Counted from the first letter of the stretch, positions 21,830 to 33,503 are shown. The stretch: 64,000 bases of DNA from Bactrocera neohumeralis (GCF_024586455.1 NW_026089624.1:19063341-19127340); one strand, 5' to 3'. The notes: generated by a model not told the origin, from the sequence alone. A program made the numbers and translations.

Positions 21830-22328
21830 AAAATTAGAATACCATGATGATGTTAAAAAATTATTGATTGAATGAAAAAAAAAATATTGTTTTTTTTATT
21901 GCATTTCAATGGGAGGTGGGCGTATTAGTGGGCGTGTTATTGTAATTTTTGCATGAAACATTTCATGATATAAAATACAGTAATATAGAATTTGAAGGTT
22001 GTATTTAATATATTTTAGAAAATATGGCACATTTTATGTTGAGGTAGTATGGGTGATGGGGTTAAAAGTGGGCCAAAGTTCAATTTTTATTTCAAATAAT
22101 GTTTGTAACTATATAACATTCAAGTATACCAAAATTGAAAGTTATACATAAAGTATTACGGACAATACGGCATTTTACAAATTTCGACTGTATGGCAGGT
22201 GGGCGTAAAAGTGGACGAATTTTCTTATTTTTTTTTTTTAAACTGGAATTGTCTCAAAAATAACCTGTGCAAAATTTCAGAGCTCTACAATGACTCCTTG
22301 TATTTGATGCCGGCGTTGTCTCACCGTG

Positions 22329-22520
22329 GAATGCCACTCCATTACTTTCACTATTTTTCACCGTTTTTGGTGTATCTTGGATTTAAGGATTGGCCTTTCA
22401 GACGATTAATAAACGTTTTACTATGGAGTCCATTTCGTTTAATTTTGTTTCATCACTCCATAATACTCTTTTCCAAATATTTTTATCACGCGCTTTTATA
22501 TACACTAAAGAGCAAAACTG
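22329..22520 (-). pseudogene. Tc1-like transposase relic, central part (right of Transib insertion)
   Basis: On the minus strand, from about 22520, the text reads KNIWKRVLWSDETKLN, the WxxVLWxDESKF box with the first catalytic Asp. Then come RLKGQSLNPRYTKNGEK and a remnant like SxMVWGC ending at 22329, exactly where the Transib terminus begins. The next block of the same protein resumes at 20118. The N-terminal DNA-binding half was not found further right. Confidence 0.7.
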
Positions 22521-22872
22521 GAACAATACAGTACTTACCATACATATATAAATGAACTCTATTGTATACATGAATTTTTTGTTTTATTATTTTATTTAAC
22601 ATCTCGTGGTGGGTGAAAATATTATTTTTTGTATCAGTGCAAAAGTGAAACAATGGAGTTTTGCCACAGTTCTGTTATATTTTTATGTTTCCAGCGTGAA
22701 TTCGTGATTTTCTTTTCAGTTATACTTGTAGTACACTTTCAACATGTGTAAAAATAATAGTTTTAGTTTTTAGTTTTTTTACTAAAATATACATATGCTT
22801 GCAATTTACTGCATCAAAGTGCATTTATGTAATTATTGTTTCGGTTTTGTTCTTCAGTGTATTTTTTTCTGA

Positions 22873-24645
22873 TCCAAGATATACGAAATTATCTACCACT
22901 TCGAAGTTTGACTGTCAACAGTGACGTGGGTGCCTAGTCGAGAGTGAAGATGGTACCTTCTCTGTTTAGTTCTGCAGCTCGAATTATTTTTTCCAGAAAT
23001 GGGTAGAAGAAGTCTCACGAAAGTCTGAAACCTCGTTTAGTATCAAACGGCTCGGAGAGGTCCTTCCCGCTCCTGGTGCAGCTTTTGGTGTCGCCCCAAC
23101 GTCAGTTTACACAGCCGTATTAGTTTCGCGAAGATACCAAATTCAGACATCGCGTCATAAAGACAGCTCCTTTTCGTGCTGTCAAAAGCAGCTTAGAAAT
23201 GGACGAAGAGGTGATGTGTGTCGATTCTCTTTTGACGGGTCTCTTCCAATATTTGGAGAATGGTGAATATCTGGTCAGTTGTTGATTTGCCAGGCCCAAA
23301 AGGCACTCTGAAACAGTCCAATCAGTGCGTTGACGGTGGGCTTTAATCTTTTATACAATACGCTCGATAGAACTTTATACGCGATGTTGAGGAGGCTTAT
23401 CCTACGGTAGTTGACGCAGATTGCGGGGTCTCCTTTTTTGCAGATTGGGCAGGGCACACTTAAATTACAATCGTTGGGCATGCTTTCGTCCGACGATATT
23501 TTACAAAGAAACTTACGCATGCTCCTTATCAGATCTTCGCCGCCGTGTTTGAATAGCTTTTTAATTGCTTTTCGAACTTTTTCATGGTCGGGCGATTTTC
23601 TGCTTCGTCGTCATCGTGTTCGCCTTCTCCTGGCGTTATACTTTCACTGCCATTCAGCAGGTCGGAGAATTGTTCCCTCCATAATTTTAGTCCGCTCCGA
23701 GCATCGGTTGCTAGATCACCTCTGGCTCTGATCTTGAAACCTACTGTTAGTCGCCGCATTTTTTTGTAGAATTTTCGAGCATTACCTCTGTCAGCCAGCT
23801 TGTCAAACTCTTTATACTCACGAATTTCGACCTCTTTCTTTTTCAGTCTGCAAATGCGTCTCGCTTCCCTCTTCAACTCTCGGTATCTATCCCATCCCGC
23901 ACGTGTTGTGGTCGATCGTAACGTAGCGAGGTAGGCAGTCTGTTTTCTTTCCGCTGCGACATGGCACTCATCGTCGTACCAGGTGTTCTTTTGCATTTCC
24001 CGAAAACCCATTGTCACGGTTGAAGCATGAAATGCCGTCCCACAGTTCTCTTATACCGATGTAAGGACCTCGGAGCGTACGCACATCTAAATGGAGACGT
24101 GTCTTCCATCTATCACAACATGATTGATCTGGTTGGTGGCTTTTCGATCCGGAGACAACCAGGTAGCTTGGTGAAATTTTCTATGCTGGAATCTAATACT
24201 ACAGATAACCATATTTCGGGCCCCGACGATGTCGATCAGCCTCAACCCATTTGGGAATGTTTCCTCGTGGAGGCTGAATTTACCGACTGTTGCGCCAAAG
24301 ATACCTTCCTTGCCCACCCTGCCGTTAAAGCTGCCAAGCTTGATTTTGACATCGTGAAAGGGGCAGCTCTCATAGGTACGCTCCAAGCGCTCATAGAAGG
24401 AATCTTTGGACACATCGTCCTCTATATTGAATAACCTCGTCTTGATGCGGATTATGGCTAGACGTTCATCCACCGGGGTGAATGAGAGTACTCGGTGACG
24501 GAGTCTCTCTCGCTTCACGTATCCCATAGCGAACTTGCGCTCCTTTATATGGCCACTGTAGTAAATGCCTCTAGGACCTACTCGTCATTGTCCTTGTCCC
24601 GTCCATCGCATTTATTGACGGCGGTGATGTCAGCCCATAGTCTCT
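22873..24645 (-). mobile_element. RTE-clade retrotransposon, copy B, internally deleted
   Basis: Minus-strand copy without its 3' tail. The left end starts inside the RT C-terminal region (gaaattatctaccacttcg). At about 22949 it jumps across the YADD segment to ggtaccttctctgtttag. It then runs through RT (23275-23520, PICKKGDPAICVNYRRISLLNI), the EN-RT linker (23529-24017) and endonuclease (24087-24527, GSFNGRVGKEGIFGATVGKF), and ends near 24645. The endonuclease has GSFN where other copies have GDFN, so a catalytic Asp is lost. Multiple frameshifts. Confidence 0.8.
23529..24017 (-). pseudogene. RTE polyprotein fragment, EN-RT linker
   Basis: A 162-residue open stretch corresponding to the segment between endonuclease and RT: NTWYDDECHVAAERKQTAYLA near the start, then RYRELKREARRICRLKKKE and LKLWREQFSDLLNGSES. 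It matches 48588-48998 and 39762-40100 in other copies. No catalytic motifs. It is flanked on both sides by frameshifted parts of the same polyprotein. Confidence 0.7.
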
Positions 24646-25430
24646 TAGATAGAGTTGTTAAGAATGATTCATAGAACATTTCAAACACACGCGATTTTTC
24701 CGGTTTTGTGGCTTTCTGTGAATCACCCCAACCTAGTATAACGAATATTTTTCAGCAGAAGCCTTCTTCGTCACAATTAAAAGCTGATGGCCTTTTTTAT
24801 AGGTGTTTTTTTCAGAGTACCAAGCGGAAAAGTTTTCTAAAGAACATTCGTTTTTTACCCACCCTAATGTACATGCATAACTCGAACCATGGTTGTTCAC
24901 TTCAGTCAACACATTTCAGAACTTGTATTTACTTTTACTTCAAGTTGATTTTTTTTATTTTTTTTTATTTTAGACCTCCCCCGGAAGAGCAATAAGCATA
25001 TTTTGTGGTCGTTTGTGAGTTGTGGCTGTTGCCTTATTATTTTATACCCAAAGTATAATAAATTTGTTCACACGATAGTAAGCCCCAGCATAAAAGAACA
25101 GGCATTAAAATAGTATATTAATATATTGTGTATGAAACGATGAATTGATTATTTAAATATTTATTTATGTTGAATTTTCGTTTTTAGGGTATTCATATTT
25201 CAAAAACTTGCAGGAATATTTCAGGCCAGAGACATTTTTTAAAAGTTCTAACGTAACAACAAGAAAAAATGTTAACTTTGGCTGCACAGGAGCTATATTA
25301 CGGTTCCCGGGCGAGTTTTTTATAGCATAATAATAAAAAGGTATTAAGAGATCTCTATCTTGATCGGTCAGTTCGTTTGACAGCGATAAGCGATATTTGT
25401 CTGAACTGAACAATTTGTTCGACGATTTTA
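24646..25430. other. no gene recognised
   Basis: AT-rich sequence between RTE copy B and an R2 repeat. Open frames are short and on both strands without family resemblance. Nothing further can be supported. Confidence 0.4.
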
Positions 25431-25433
25431 GCG

Positions 25434-25680
25434 TTAGGTTTGGCTATGCCATCGGTAATTTATGCCAAATTTCGTGAAGATATCTTCGCAAATGAAAAGG
25501 CTCTCTATACAAGATGTTGATGATTGATTTCTATGACAGCTACTTAATTATATGCGATAGTGGTCCGATCTAAACAATTTTACCAAAGATTATAATGAGC
25601 TCGTCAAACTCTTCATTTATATACATACATATATACATTATGATCATGTATATACTGTTCAGGGTATAATAATTAAAAAA
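25434..25680 (+). repeat. dispersed repeat R2, short copy
   Basis: Contains gccaaatttcgtgaagatat, gcgatagtggtccgatctaaac and the end string ctgttcagggtataataa, all shared with the R2 array at 28320-29150. Non-coding. Confidence 0.55.
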
Positions 25681-25812
25681 TGAAATATTCCGAAAATGAT
25701 GAACATAATATATAACAGAAATAAAATTGTTCTGAAATGAAGTTTAGATCACGTACTACTATTGTTCGGAATCTACATATGAATCGAAAAGATCAACTAA
25801 ATTATGCGAGCA

Positions 25813-26385
25813 ATTTCTTCTTCTTCTTCACTGGCGTAGATACCGCTTACGCGGTTATAGCAGAGCTAACAATAACGCGCCAGTCGTTTCTTATTTTCGT
25901 CGTATATCTTAGAGAACTCCTCGTTAGACCGAATGTGATATTATCCATGGCCATTGCGCAAAGGACCATACATCTTTTGCAGAACTTTTCTCTCGAAAAC
26001 TCGTAACCTCGACTCATCAGATGTTGTCATCGTCCATGCCCCATATAGCAGGACAGGAATAATGAGTGATTTATAGAGTTTAGTTTTTGTTCGTCGAGAG
26101 AGGACTTTACTTCTCAACTGTCTATTCAGTATGAAGTAGTACTTGTTGGCAAGAGTTATTCTGCGTTGGATTTCGAGGCTGACATTTTTGTTGGCGTTAA
26201 TACTGGGTTCAAGATAGAACAAATTATCTACAACGTCAAATTATGACTGTCAAACGTGTCGGAGGAGCTAAGTACCGAGTGCGACGACTGTTTGTTTGAT
26301 GACGGAGATATTTCATCTTGCCCTCGTTCACAGCCGGACCCATTTGCTTCGTTTCCTTATCCATTCTGGAAAAAGCAGGACTAAC
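25813..26385 (-). mobile_element. RTE-clade retrotransposon, copy C, 5'-truncated
   Basis: The 3' end is at the left: ttcttcttcttcttcactgg repeat tail and gcttacgcggttatagc. It continues through RT C-terminus (25941-26222, LYKSLIIPVLLYGAWTMTT) and the GKTKYLL-type region, stopping at about 26385 before the YADD motif. There is a short 3' UTR deletion after cgtttcttattttcg. 5' truncation is the usual result of target-primed insertion. Confidence 0.8.
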
Positions 26386-26842
26386 AAAAAAATTGCAAAT
26401 ATTAAAGTAAAGAATAGATTCATAAATCTAATTTTTCATTACAAACGAAAACTAGAATTTTTATATATTTACCACTCTCCATATTGCCCCCCTTTTCGAG
26501 AATAACTAAGTAATTATCAGTTTCTTACTAAAGTAGTCTTTCTTACTTCTTGTTGATTAAGTATGTAAATGTGAGGGCAACTGGCAATGACAGCAACGAC
26601 AAGAAACACATTTACTACAAAGGCAATCGTTATGTGATTATCTCAATGACAACACTGACAACAAACATAGCAGCACCAATATTATAATAGGCTTTTTATG
26701 CATAATGCGCAAAAATAAATATCCGCAGGATACTAAACGCTTTGGGCAACATAACGATTATATATCTCTTTACAGGCTGAATGGACAACTTTGCATATAC
26801 TTAAGCCTACATGTATATAAATGTACATATGATATATTTACT

Positions 26843-27020
26843 AGGGTGTTTTTTTTTTAACTAGTATTTTTTTCAATTCCGTCACGAAATTTCTTTAGAA
26901 ATAGCCTAACGAAAATTCCCTGAAAATTTTAGCCCTTAATATTAACATTAAGAACTGCACCAAGGCATGTAAAAATATTCCATAGAAAAAACACTACAAT
27001 CGTGATTTTTACCTTCTAGG
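26843..27020 (-). repeat. dispersed repeat R3, copy 2
   Basis: Reverse-complement match to 9345-9537, with the edge agggtgttttttttt at 26843 and gattttaccttctagg at the other side. Similarity looks high except for small indels. Non-coding. Confidence 0.6.
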
Positions 27021-27100
27021 AAATTTTATTTGCCTAGCACCGAGCGCAAAATCGCTATCATTAATACTTCTCGAGATATTCAGCTTTTTAAGCAAAGCTG

Positions 27101-28300
27101 TATGGAATTTTCGAGGGATGGAGGAGGACGCAGTCATGTGTAGAAGTTCACGCAAGTGAGGAAAGTTCTCTGATCGCCATACACTTGGGAGTGGCCAGAA
27201 ACGATCCTTTTACACATGACTCAAGCAGCTCACTACTTCCGGTCTTTGACCAAGTATCCTCTGGGTAGCCTAAGAACATCCGTTCGAAGGCGAGCTAAAG
27301 TAAGAAGGCGAAACATCCCCTACATAGGGTTGTGCGCTGGGTTAGGGACCCGCCACGTAAAAAAGCACCCCCAGTGAATAGCTATAACCAGCCTCGGATG
27401 AGAGACCCCCCTTTTGATGACGACCATGGCACCATCTTCTATAAGAGAGTACAGCTGCTGGCGTATGCCGATGATATTGATATCATCGGCCTCAACACCC
27501 GCGCCGTTAGTTCTGCTTTCTCCAGGCTGGACAAGGAAGCACAGGAAATGGGTCTGGCAGTGAACGAGGGCAAAACAAAATATCTCCTGTTATCAAACAA
27601 ACAGTTGTCGCACTCGCGCCTTGTTTCTCACGTCACTGTTAACAGTCATAACTTTGAAGTTGTAGATAATTTCGTCTATTTAGGAACCAGTATTAACACC
27701 ACCAACAATGTCAGTCTGGAAATCCAACGCAGGGTTGCTCTTGCCAACAGGTGCTACTTCGGACTGAGTAGGCAATTGAAAAGTAAAGTCCTCTCTCGAC
27801 GAACAAAAGCTAAACTCTATAAGTCGCTTATAATTCCCGTCCAACTACATTTATGGTGCAGAGGCTTGGGCGATGACAGCAACCGATGAGTCGACGTTAC
27901 GAGTTTTCGAGATGAAAGTTCTGCCAAAGATTTATAGTCCTTTGCGCATTGGCCACGGCGAATATCGCATTCGATATAACGATGAGCTGTACGAGATATA
28001 CGACGACATTGACATAGTTCAGCGAATTAAAAGACAGCGGCTACGCTGGCTGGGTCATATTTTCCGGATGGATGAAAACACTCCAGCTCTGAAAGTATTC
28101 GAGCATTCGTTTTCGCAGTACCCGCCGGGGGAAGCAGAGGAAGAGGAAGACCTCCACTCCGTTGGAAGGACCAAGTGGAGAAGGACTTGGCTTCGCTTGG
28201 AATATCCAGAAGAAACGACTGGCGCGCTGTTGTTAACTCGGCTATAATCGCGTAAGCGGTGTCTACGCCAATTAAGAAGAAGAAGAAGTATGGAATTTTC
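27101..28300 (+). mobile_element. RTE-clade retrotransposon, internally deleted copy D with target duplication
   Basis: A clean insertion. The 12-bp duplication tatggaattttc flanks it at 27101-27112 and 28289-28300, within an R2 repeat. The element (27113-28288, 1176 bp) has a full-length-looking 5' end (gaggaggacgcagtcatgtg), 5' UTR, the start of the ORF (MRDPPFDDDHG), then an in-frame jump at 27430/27431 to the RT segment TIFYK..LLAYADDIDIIG, the RT C-terminus, and a 3' end with an AAG-repeat tail (28273-28288). The whole endonuclease and most of the RT are missing. The same junction occurs in copy E at 35924/35925. Confidence 0.9.
27332..28247 (+). pseudogene. RTE deletion-derivative ORF
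   Basis: The first frame (27332-27889) fuses the ORF start to the RT YADD block (27463-27474), then continues FSRLDKEAQEMGLAVNEGKTKYLL and VYLGTSINTTNNVSLEIQRR. A frameshift near 27875 leads into the second frame (27873-28247), with RLRWLGHIFRMDENT. Without EN and the RT fingers/palm start it cannot retrotranspose by itself. Whether the fused start is ever translated is unknown. Confidence 0.75.
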
Positions 28301-28319
28301 ATAAATGGTATGCAATAAA

Positions 28320-29185
28320 AAATCTAAATCTAAAAAAAAGTTTTTCATACAAGCCCTTGATTCCGATCGTTCGGTTTGTATGGCAGCTATATGCTATAGT
28401 GAGCCGATCTGAACAATTTTTCCGATATTACATTATTTCTACGAACAATAACTTCTACCAAATGAGGAAGTTTCCCATGCAAGCATTTGATTCCGATCAT
28501 TCAGTTTGTTTGCAAAATCGCTGTCATTAATACTTCTCGAGATATTCAGCTTTTTAAGTAAAGCTGTATGGAATTTTCATAGATGGTATTTTCCATACAA
28601 GCCCTTGGTTCCGATCGTTCGGTTTGTATGGCAGCTATATGCTATAGTGAGCCGATCAGAACAATTTCTTCCGATTTTACATTATTTCTATGAAGAATAA
28701 CTCATACCAAATTTCGTGAAGATAAGTATATCGTCAAATGAGGAAGTTCCCCATGCAAGCATTTGATTCCGATCATTCAGTTTGTATAGTAGCTATATGC
28801 TATAGTTAACCGATCTGATCAATTTCTTCGGAGATTATATTGTTGCCTTAGGAAATAATCTATACCAAATTTCGTGAAGATACCAGTATACCAGATGAAC
28901 AATTTCTTCGAAAATTATATTGTTGCCTTAGAAAATAATCTATACACAATTTCGTGAAGATACATTGTCAAATGTGAAAGTTTTCCATACAAGAACTTGA
29001 TTCCGATCGTTCAGTTTATATGGCAGCTATATGTTACAGTGGTCCGATATCGGCAGTTCCGACAAATGAGCAGCTTCTTGAAGAGAAAATGACGCTTGCA
29101 AAATTTCGAAACGATATCTTAAAAACTGAGGGACTAGTTCGTATACATACAAACGGACATGGCATGACATACAAAAGGCTTGCAC
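28320..29185 (+). repeat. dispersed repeat R2, tandem array
   Basis: Successive units carry the core caagc(c/a)nttgattccgatc, tttgtatggcagctatatg, ctatagtgagccgatc and ccaaatttcgtgaagata, at about 28350, 28480, 28597, 28755 and 28990, with unequal spacing of roughly 115-235 bases. The left part of the same repeat, interrupted by RTE copy D, lies at 27040-27112. Non-coding. Confidence 0.65.
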
Positions 29186-29186
29186 C

Positions 29187-29360
29187 GGCATACTGGCGGC
29201 CATACCGGCCAACGAGCTAAAACACTCGTTCGACATGCTTTTGGACTGTTCAAAAAGCTGTATTGAAGCAGAAGGAGACTATTTTGAATAAAATAAATTG
29301 ATTTTGTCGAAAAAACCATTTGTTCTATTTTGTTTAAAAGTCCTGTTTACGTTGGAACGC
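29187..29360 (+). pseudogene. mariner transposase C-terminal scrap and 3' UTR
   Basis: The frame starting at about 29190 reads ILAAIPANELKHSFDMLLD, then SKSCIEAEGDYFE and stop at 29289-29291, matching the C-terminal end of mariner transposases (..CIEAEGDYFE-stop). A short A/T-rich tail follows. The body of the element is absent and R2 sequence abuts it on the left. Confidence 0.6.
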
Positions 29361-29811
29361 ACCTTGTAGTAAGTCCAACATAACGTGACTTAGTATGTTT
29401 CGCTCTTCAATTCTCAAAGTATTTGTTGCTCGAACTTGGCTATTTTGCTACCTTTAATTGTGAGCCAAACACCTGCTAGTAAAGGGCATTCCTTCTTAGT
29501 TATGTGTCATGCATTTAAATTGACCCTGTTCATTGCCGACTAAATTCATGTACCATATGCAGATACACAAGGAATTAAAAGCAATCGTGCGTTACTATTA
29601 TAATCTTTTCATTTAAATATTTTTTTTATTGAATACATGTATTTGCAATCTATTCGTAGAACAATAAGCAAAGTAGTTAACTATGGAAATTTGACTTGTA
29701 TTATTTATCTCCAGTGAGGCCAATAATAATATACTTATGTATGTACATAGGTACATTTACATTTTGATTAACTTAATTTAATAGGTATTAATTAAGTTCT
29801 AAAGGGTAGAT

Positions 29812-32454
29812 CTAGTACATGATGCCTTTTAAGTCGAATGATTCATTGGTTTCACCTAATAGCGTAATTGCCAGTAAGATTTCATGATAACTAATTCTGC
29901 GTAAGTATGCCATACTGAACCTTTTAATTTCATTTTTTATAAAAGGAATATTTAGATCCGAGTGTATGGCTTTATTGGTGATGTACCAAGGAGCATTTTT
30001 AATTAGTCTTAAAGTTTTAGACTGATATCTTTGCAATATTTCTATATTTGAAATCGAGGCTGTGCCCCAAAGCTGAATGCCATAAGTCCATATCGGCTTT
30101 AATAAAGCTTTATATAATAGGAGTTTAGTCTTTAGGAGAGATATAGAGTTGATTTAGGTCCAAGCAACCAATACAGTTTTTTAGTTTTAATTTTTAATTG
30201 TTTATTTTTGGCTTGAATATGAGATTTCCATGTTAGGCGCTTGTCCAAATGCAAGCCTAAGTATTTGACGCTGTCAAGTTTCGGAATCGTACTACCATAT
30301 ATACGGCAAGGAGGACAGTCTTTTCGCCTTAAAGTGAATAGCACGTGTACAGATTTATTTGTATTGACCTTTATTTTGCAACGATCTAGCCAGGACTGTA
30401 TCTCATTCAGTTGTTTCTAGACTAAGTTGGAAGCTTCAATTGGAGATGGATTTGTTGCCAGTATAGCAGTGTCGTCAGCATACATATGTAGCAATAAATA
30501 CGTTTTCAGTTTGTGGCATGTCTGCAGTAAAAATTGTATAAAGGACTGGTCCGAGAACGCTTCCTTGAGGTACACCAGCTTTGATGTATGTTATGGTAGA
30601 GGTTTCATCATTTACTTTGACATAATATGATCTATTATCGAGATACGACTTAAGAATTAAATAAATTGGTGATGGGAAGATTTTTTTCATTTTATATAAC
30701 AGACCATGGTGCCAAACTTTATCAAATGCTTGTTGTAGATATATCCAAAAACACAGCAGAACAATATTCTTTTCTTTCAGGTGTGCCATGATGTCGGCGA
30801 AAACCAAATTGGTGTTCAGGTATTCTGTTATTTTCTTTGAGTATTGGCGAAATTCTACGTAAAAATATTCTCTCAAATATTTTTGAGAACAGCGCCAGTA
30901 GACTGATAGGTCTATACGAGGTTATCTCGTTTTCTGGTTTGTTAGGCTTGGGAACCATCACAATTTCTGCACATTTCCACTGCGTAGGGAAATGGCTTAA
31001 CCTTAGAATTGAATTATATATTAGTGTCAAAAACAAAATACCTTTTTTTGGTAAGCACTTAGCTATTTTAGCATCGATTTTGTCATATCCTGGAGATTTA
31101 TTTTTGTCAAGCTTTTCGATTTCACTACACATTTCTGCAGGTGTTATATGTTTGATAGGCATTGACAATTGACATGGGGCATCAAGAAATTGAAGAACAT
31201 CGGAATCGTTACCATTATTAATTGTAATAGGTGTAAAGGTTGTTTCTAAATGTTTCACATATGCATCTGCCTTGCTCTTATCAGATCTACACCATGCATC
31301 ATTGCAGTCCTTTATTGGCACATTTCTCCTTTTTAAGCGTTTCAGGTACTTCGTAGCTTTCCATATTTTGTAGTCATCGTTACTATTGTCATTTAGATTT
31401 TCAATTTAATCTGAGATTGATTTATTTCTAAATTCTTTAAGTTTATCTTTAAGCTCACCTGTAGCCTTATTTTGTATAGTCTTGTCTGCTGGGCTTCTAG
31501 TATTTTGCCATTTTTTTCGTAATTTTCTCTTTTGTTGAATTAATGCTCTGATATCTACAGACACATGCACACAGGCACGACTTCTAAGTGTAAAGTTTGC
31601 GCTATTTTCGATTATAGATGCAGCAACTGCTTGATGAATTAACGACGTAAATGTTTCAACTGCATTGTCCAGTTCTATTGAGCTTTTGATTGAGGTTTTA
31701 AGTTCCACATTGTCTGTTATCTGGTCTTGATGATTTGGTTTTTATTATTTAATCCAATATATTTCCGTTGCTTTGTATTAATAAGAGTGCTATAACTGAT
31801 AATAACTCGCGAGTGGTCTGAGCTTAGTTCTTCAGAACTGACAATGTCAAGCAGTGGAGTTTGAATACCTTTATATACAGCAAAATTTAGCAGATCAGGG
31901 ATTTTACGTGGATCACTTGGCCAGTAAGTAGGCTCACCAGTAGATAAAGTTTTATAACTATTCTTTGTAATGCACTTATAAAGTTCTCTACCTTTTGGGT
32001 TAGAGATACGTGAGCTCCACCAGGGATGTTTAGCGTTATAATCACCTTCCACAAGGAATCTATTGCCCAGGGAATTAAAAAAGTTTTCGTATTCCGGAGT
32101 TGTAATGCTATGTCTTGTCGGTGAATACAAAGCATATATATGTAGATCAATATTATTGCAATTTAGTTTGATCCCTGCAGCTTGTATTGACAATGTTTGT
32201 GTTGGTTCAAGTATATCATACTTGATATTTGATTTAACCAAAACAGCACAACCGGCGTGAGCCCTGTTACTAGGGTGATTAGTGGCGATTAGGTCATAGT
32301 TTCTTACATATATTAAAAAAGTTTTTGTCTGTGAAATGGGTTTCTGAAATCAACATTATATCAATGAAGTTGTCTTTTAAAAATATTTCAGTTTTATGTG
32401 TATGACGGGATAAACCATTGGCATTCCATATTGCTACTCTTAAGTCTGCTTGCA
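29812..32454 (-). pseudogene. jockey ORF2 (APE endonuclease and reverse transcriptase)
   Basis: The start MQADLRVAIWNANGLSRH at 32454 overlaps the end of ORF1. Endonuclease motifs: LISETH, VEGDYNAKHPWW (about 32110) and SSDHSRVI. RT motifs: IEKLDKNKSPGYDKI, SYRPISLLALFSKIFE, HQFGFRRHHGT, AVFLDIS, AGVPQGSVLGPVLY and a YADDTAI box at about 30470 that is out of frame because of an indel. The C-terminus is at 29812-30036. Breaks lie near 32270, 31720, 31400, 30720 and 30470, plus a deletion in the finger/palm region after RRHHGT. Inactive. Confidence 0.8.
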
Positions 32455-33503
32455 TAGTTTATCGATAAGTAGTGACATCATATTAAGAAGTGTGTTTGTT
32501 AATTCAATTTGTCTAGAGAGTAAACGCTCAATATTTTCTATTGATTTTTGTTCATTTACCTCATTTTTATTGTCTTTACCTGTTAAATTGCTAGCGTATG
32601 ACTGCTTGTTGTTGATTGCAGTATTTGTGTTATTATTAGTGTTTTGCGAACTCATGTTTACACTCCCTTTCGTACGGTTGGAAAATATAGGCTTCTTTCC
32701 AGTGAGTTGCTGATAAACTATATAGCCTTTGTAATTCGCGGTGTGGTGTTGTTGGCAATGATCACTCGTTGGTAAAGTGTCTTTTGGTTTTGTGCATTCT
32801 GACGTTGGATGCATTGAACCATGTCACTTGTTTGCCTAGGGGGCTCTACTTTAATATTTGCATTATTCAAATGTTTTAACTCATAGATTTCTTTGTTGTT
32901 GGTACTTGGCTCCAAGTCAACAAAAAACATTGACAAAGGTTGTTTTGTTACTCTACTCTTAACATTAAATACATTTCTGTCTTTATGTGCTAATAGAGTA
33001 ATTTCATTTTTTATATCTTCAGTAGGAGTTGACCAGTATAATCCCTTTAGTACTATTCTATATGACCGTTCCTGTTTGGGCTGATATGTATGATAACTTA
33101 TCTTCCCTGCTTCTAGTTGTTGTACAATTTTTCTATATGAATCTATGTTATTTATAAATAGTCTAACTTGTCCATCTTTTGACGATTTATAACTAAAATC
33201 TTTTTTAGAAATCAAAGTTGAAATAGAGGTTATCATTTCACTTATGTAAACTACTCCAGGTATAATCAACGGTGGTGGCTTTGGAATATTCGGCATTGTT
33301 GCTTCACTCGCTTCCATATTATTGTTCTCGCCAGCCTCGCGTTCATCATTGTCGTCGTCACTCCAAAGATCGTATCGGTTTGGGTGTATAATTACTTGTT
33401 TTCTGTGGACATACAAGCTAGGGGACTCTTTGTTGGCACGCTTTCCATTTTTTTTTGTAACATTTTGCCATTTGAAGAGAGTACTCTCACCTTCTGCATT
33501 CAT
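32433..33503 (-). pseudogene. jockey ORF1 (nucleic-acid-binding gag-like protein)
   Basis: It starts MNAEGESTLFKWQNVTKKNG at 33503. The middle holds the PRE_C2HC-type region (YRIVLKGLYWSTPTEDIKNE, LSMFFVDLEPSTNNKEIY, IKVEPPRQTSDMVQC), which in family members precedes CCHC zinc knuckles. A frameshift near 32815-32720 moves to a second frame carrying TSECTKPKDTLPTSDHCQQH. Some knuckle cysteines are replaced. The C-terminus (RLLSRQIELTNTLLNMMSLL) ends at a TAA that overlaps the ORF2 ATG. ORF1 proteins bind the element RNA to form the RNP. Confidence 0.75.

Larger units (their letters stand above)
20119..22328 (+). mobile_element. Transib (RAG1-related) DNA transposon relic
   Basis: The terminal repeats are CACAGTGAGACAGTCC at the left (20119-20134) and, as reverse complement, CACGGTGAGACAACGCC at the right end (22328 inward). 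Eleven of the first twelve bases match. The left heptamer CACAGTG equals the consensus recombination-signal heptamer of V(D)J recombination, and Transib ends are known to resemble it. A RAG1/Transib-like transposase relic lies inside. The borders are supported independently: the element splits a Tc1-like reading frame between 22329 and 20118. Flanking 5-mers are cgatg and gaatg, a partial match (3 of 5) for the 5-bp duplication expected of Transib. A 100-N gap falls inside. Confidence 0.82.

Noticed and set aside
28320..29060. CRISPR-like regular repeat array
   Set aside because: Units are long, unequal in spacing and diverged, and the genome is animal; it is a dispersed repeat array.
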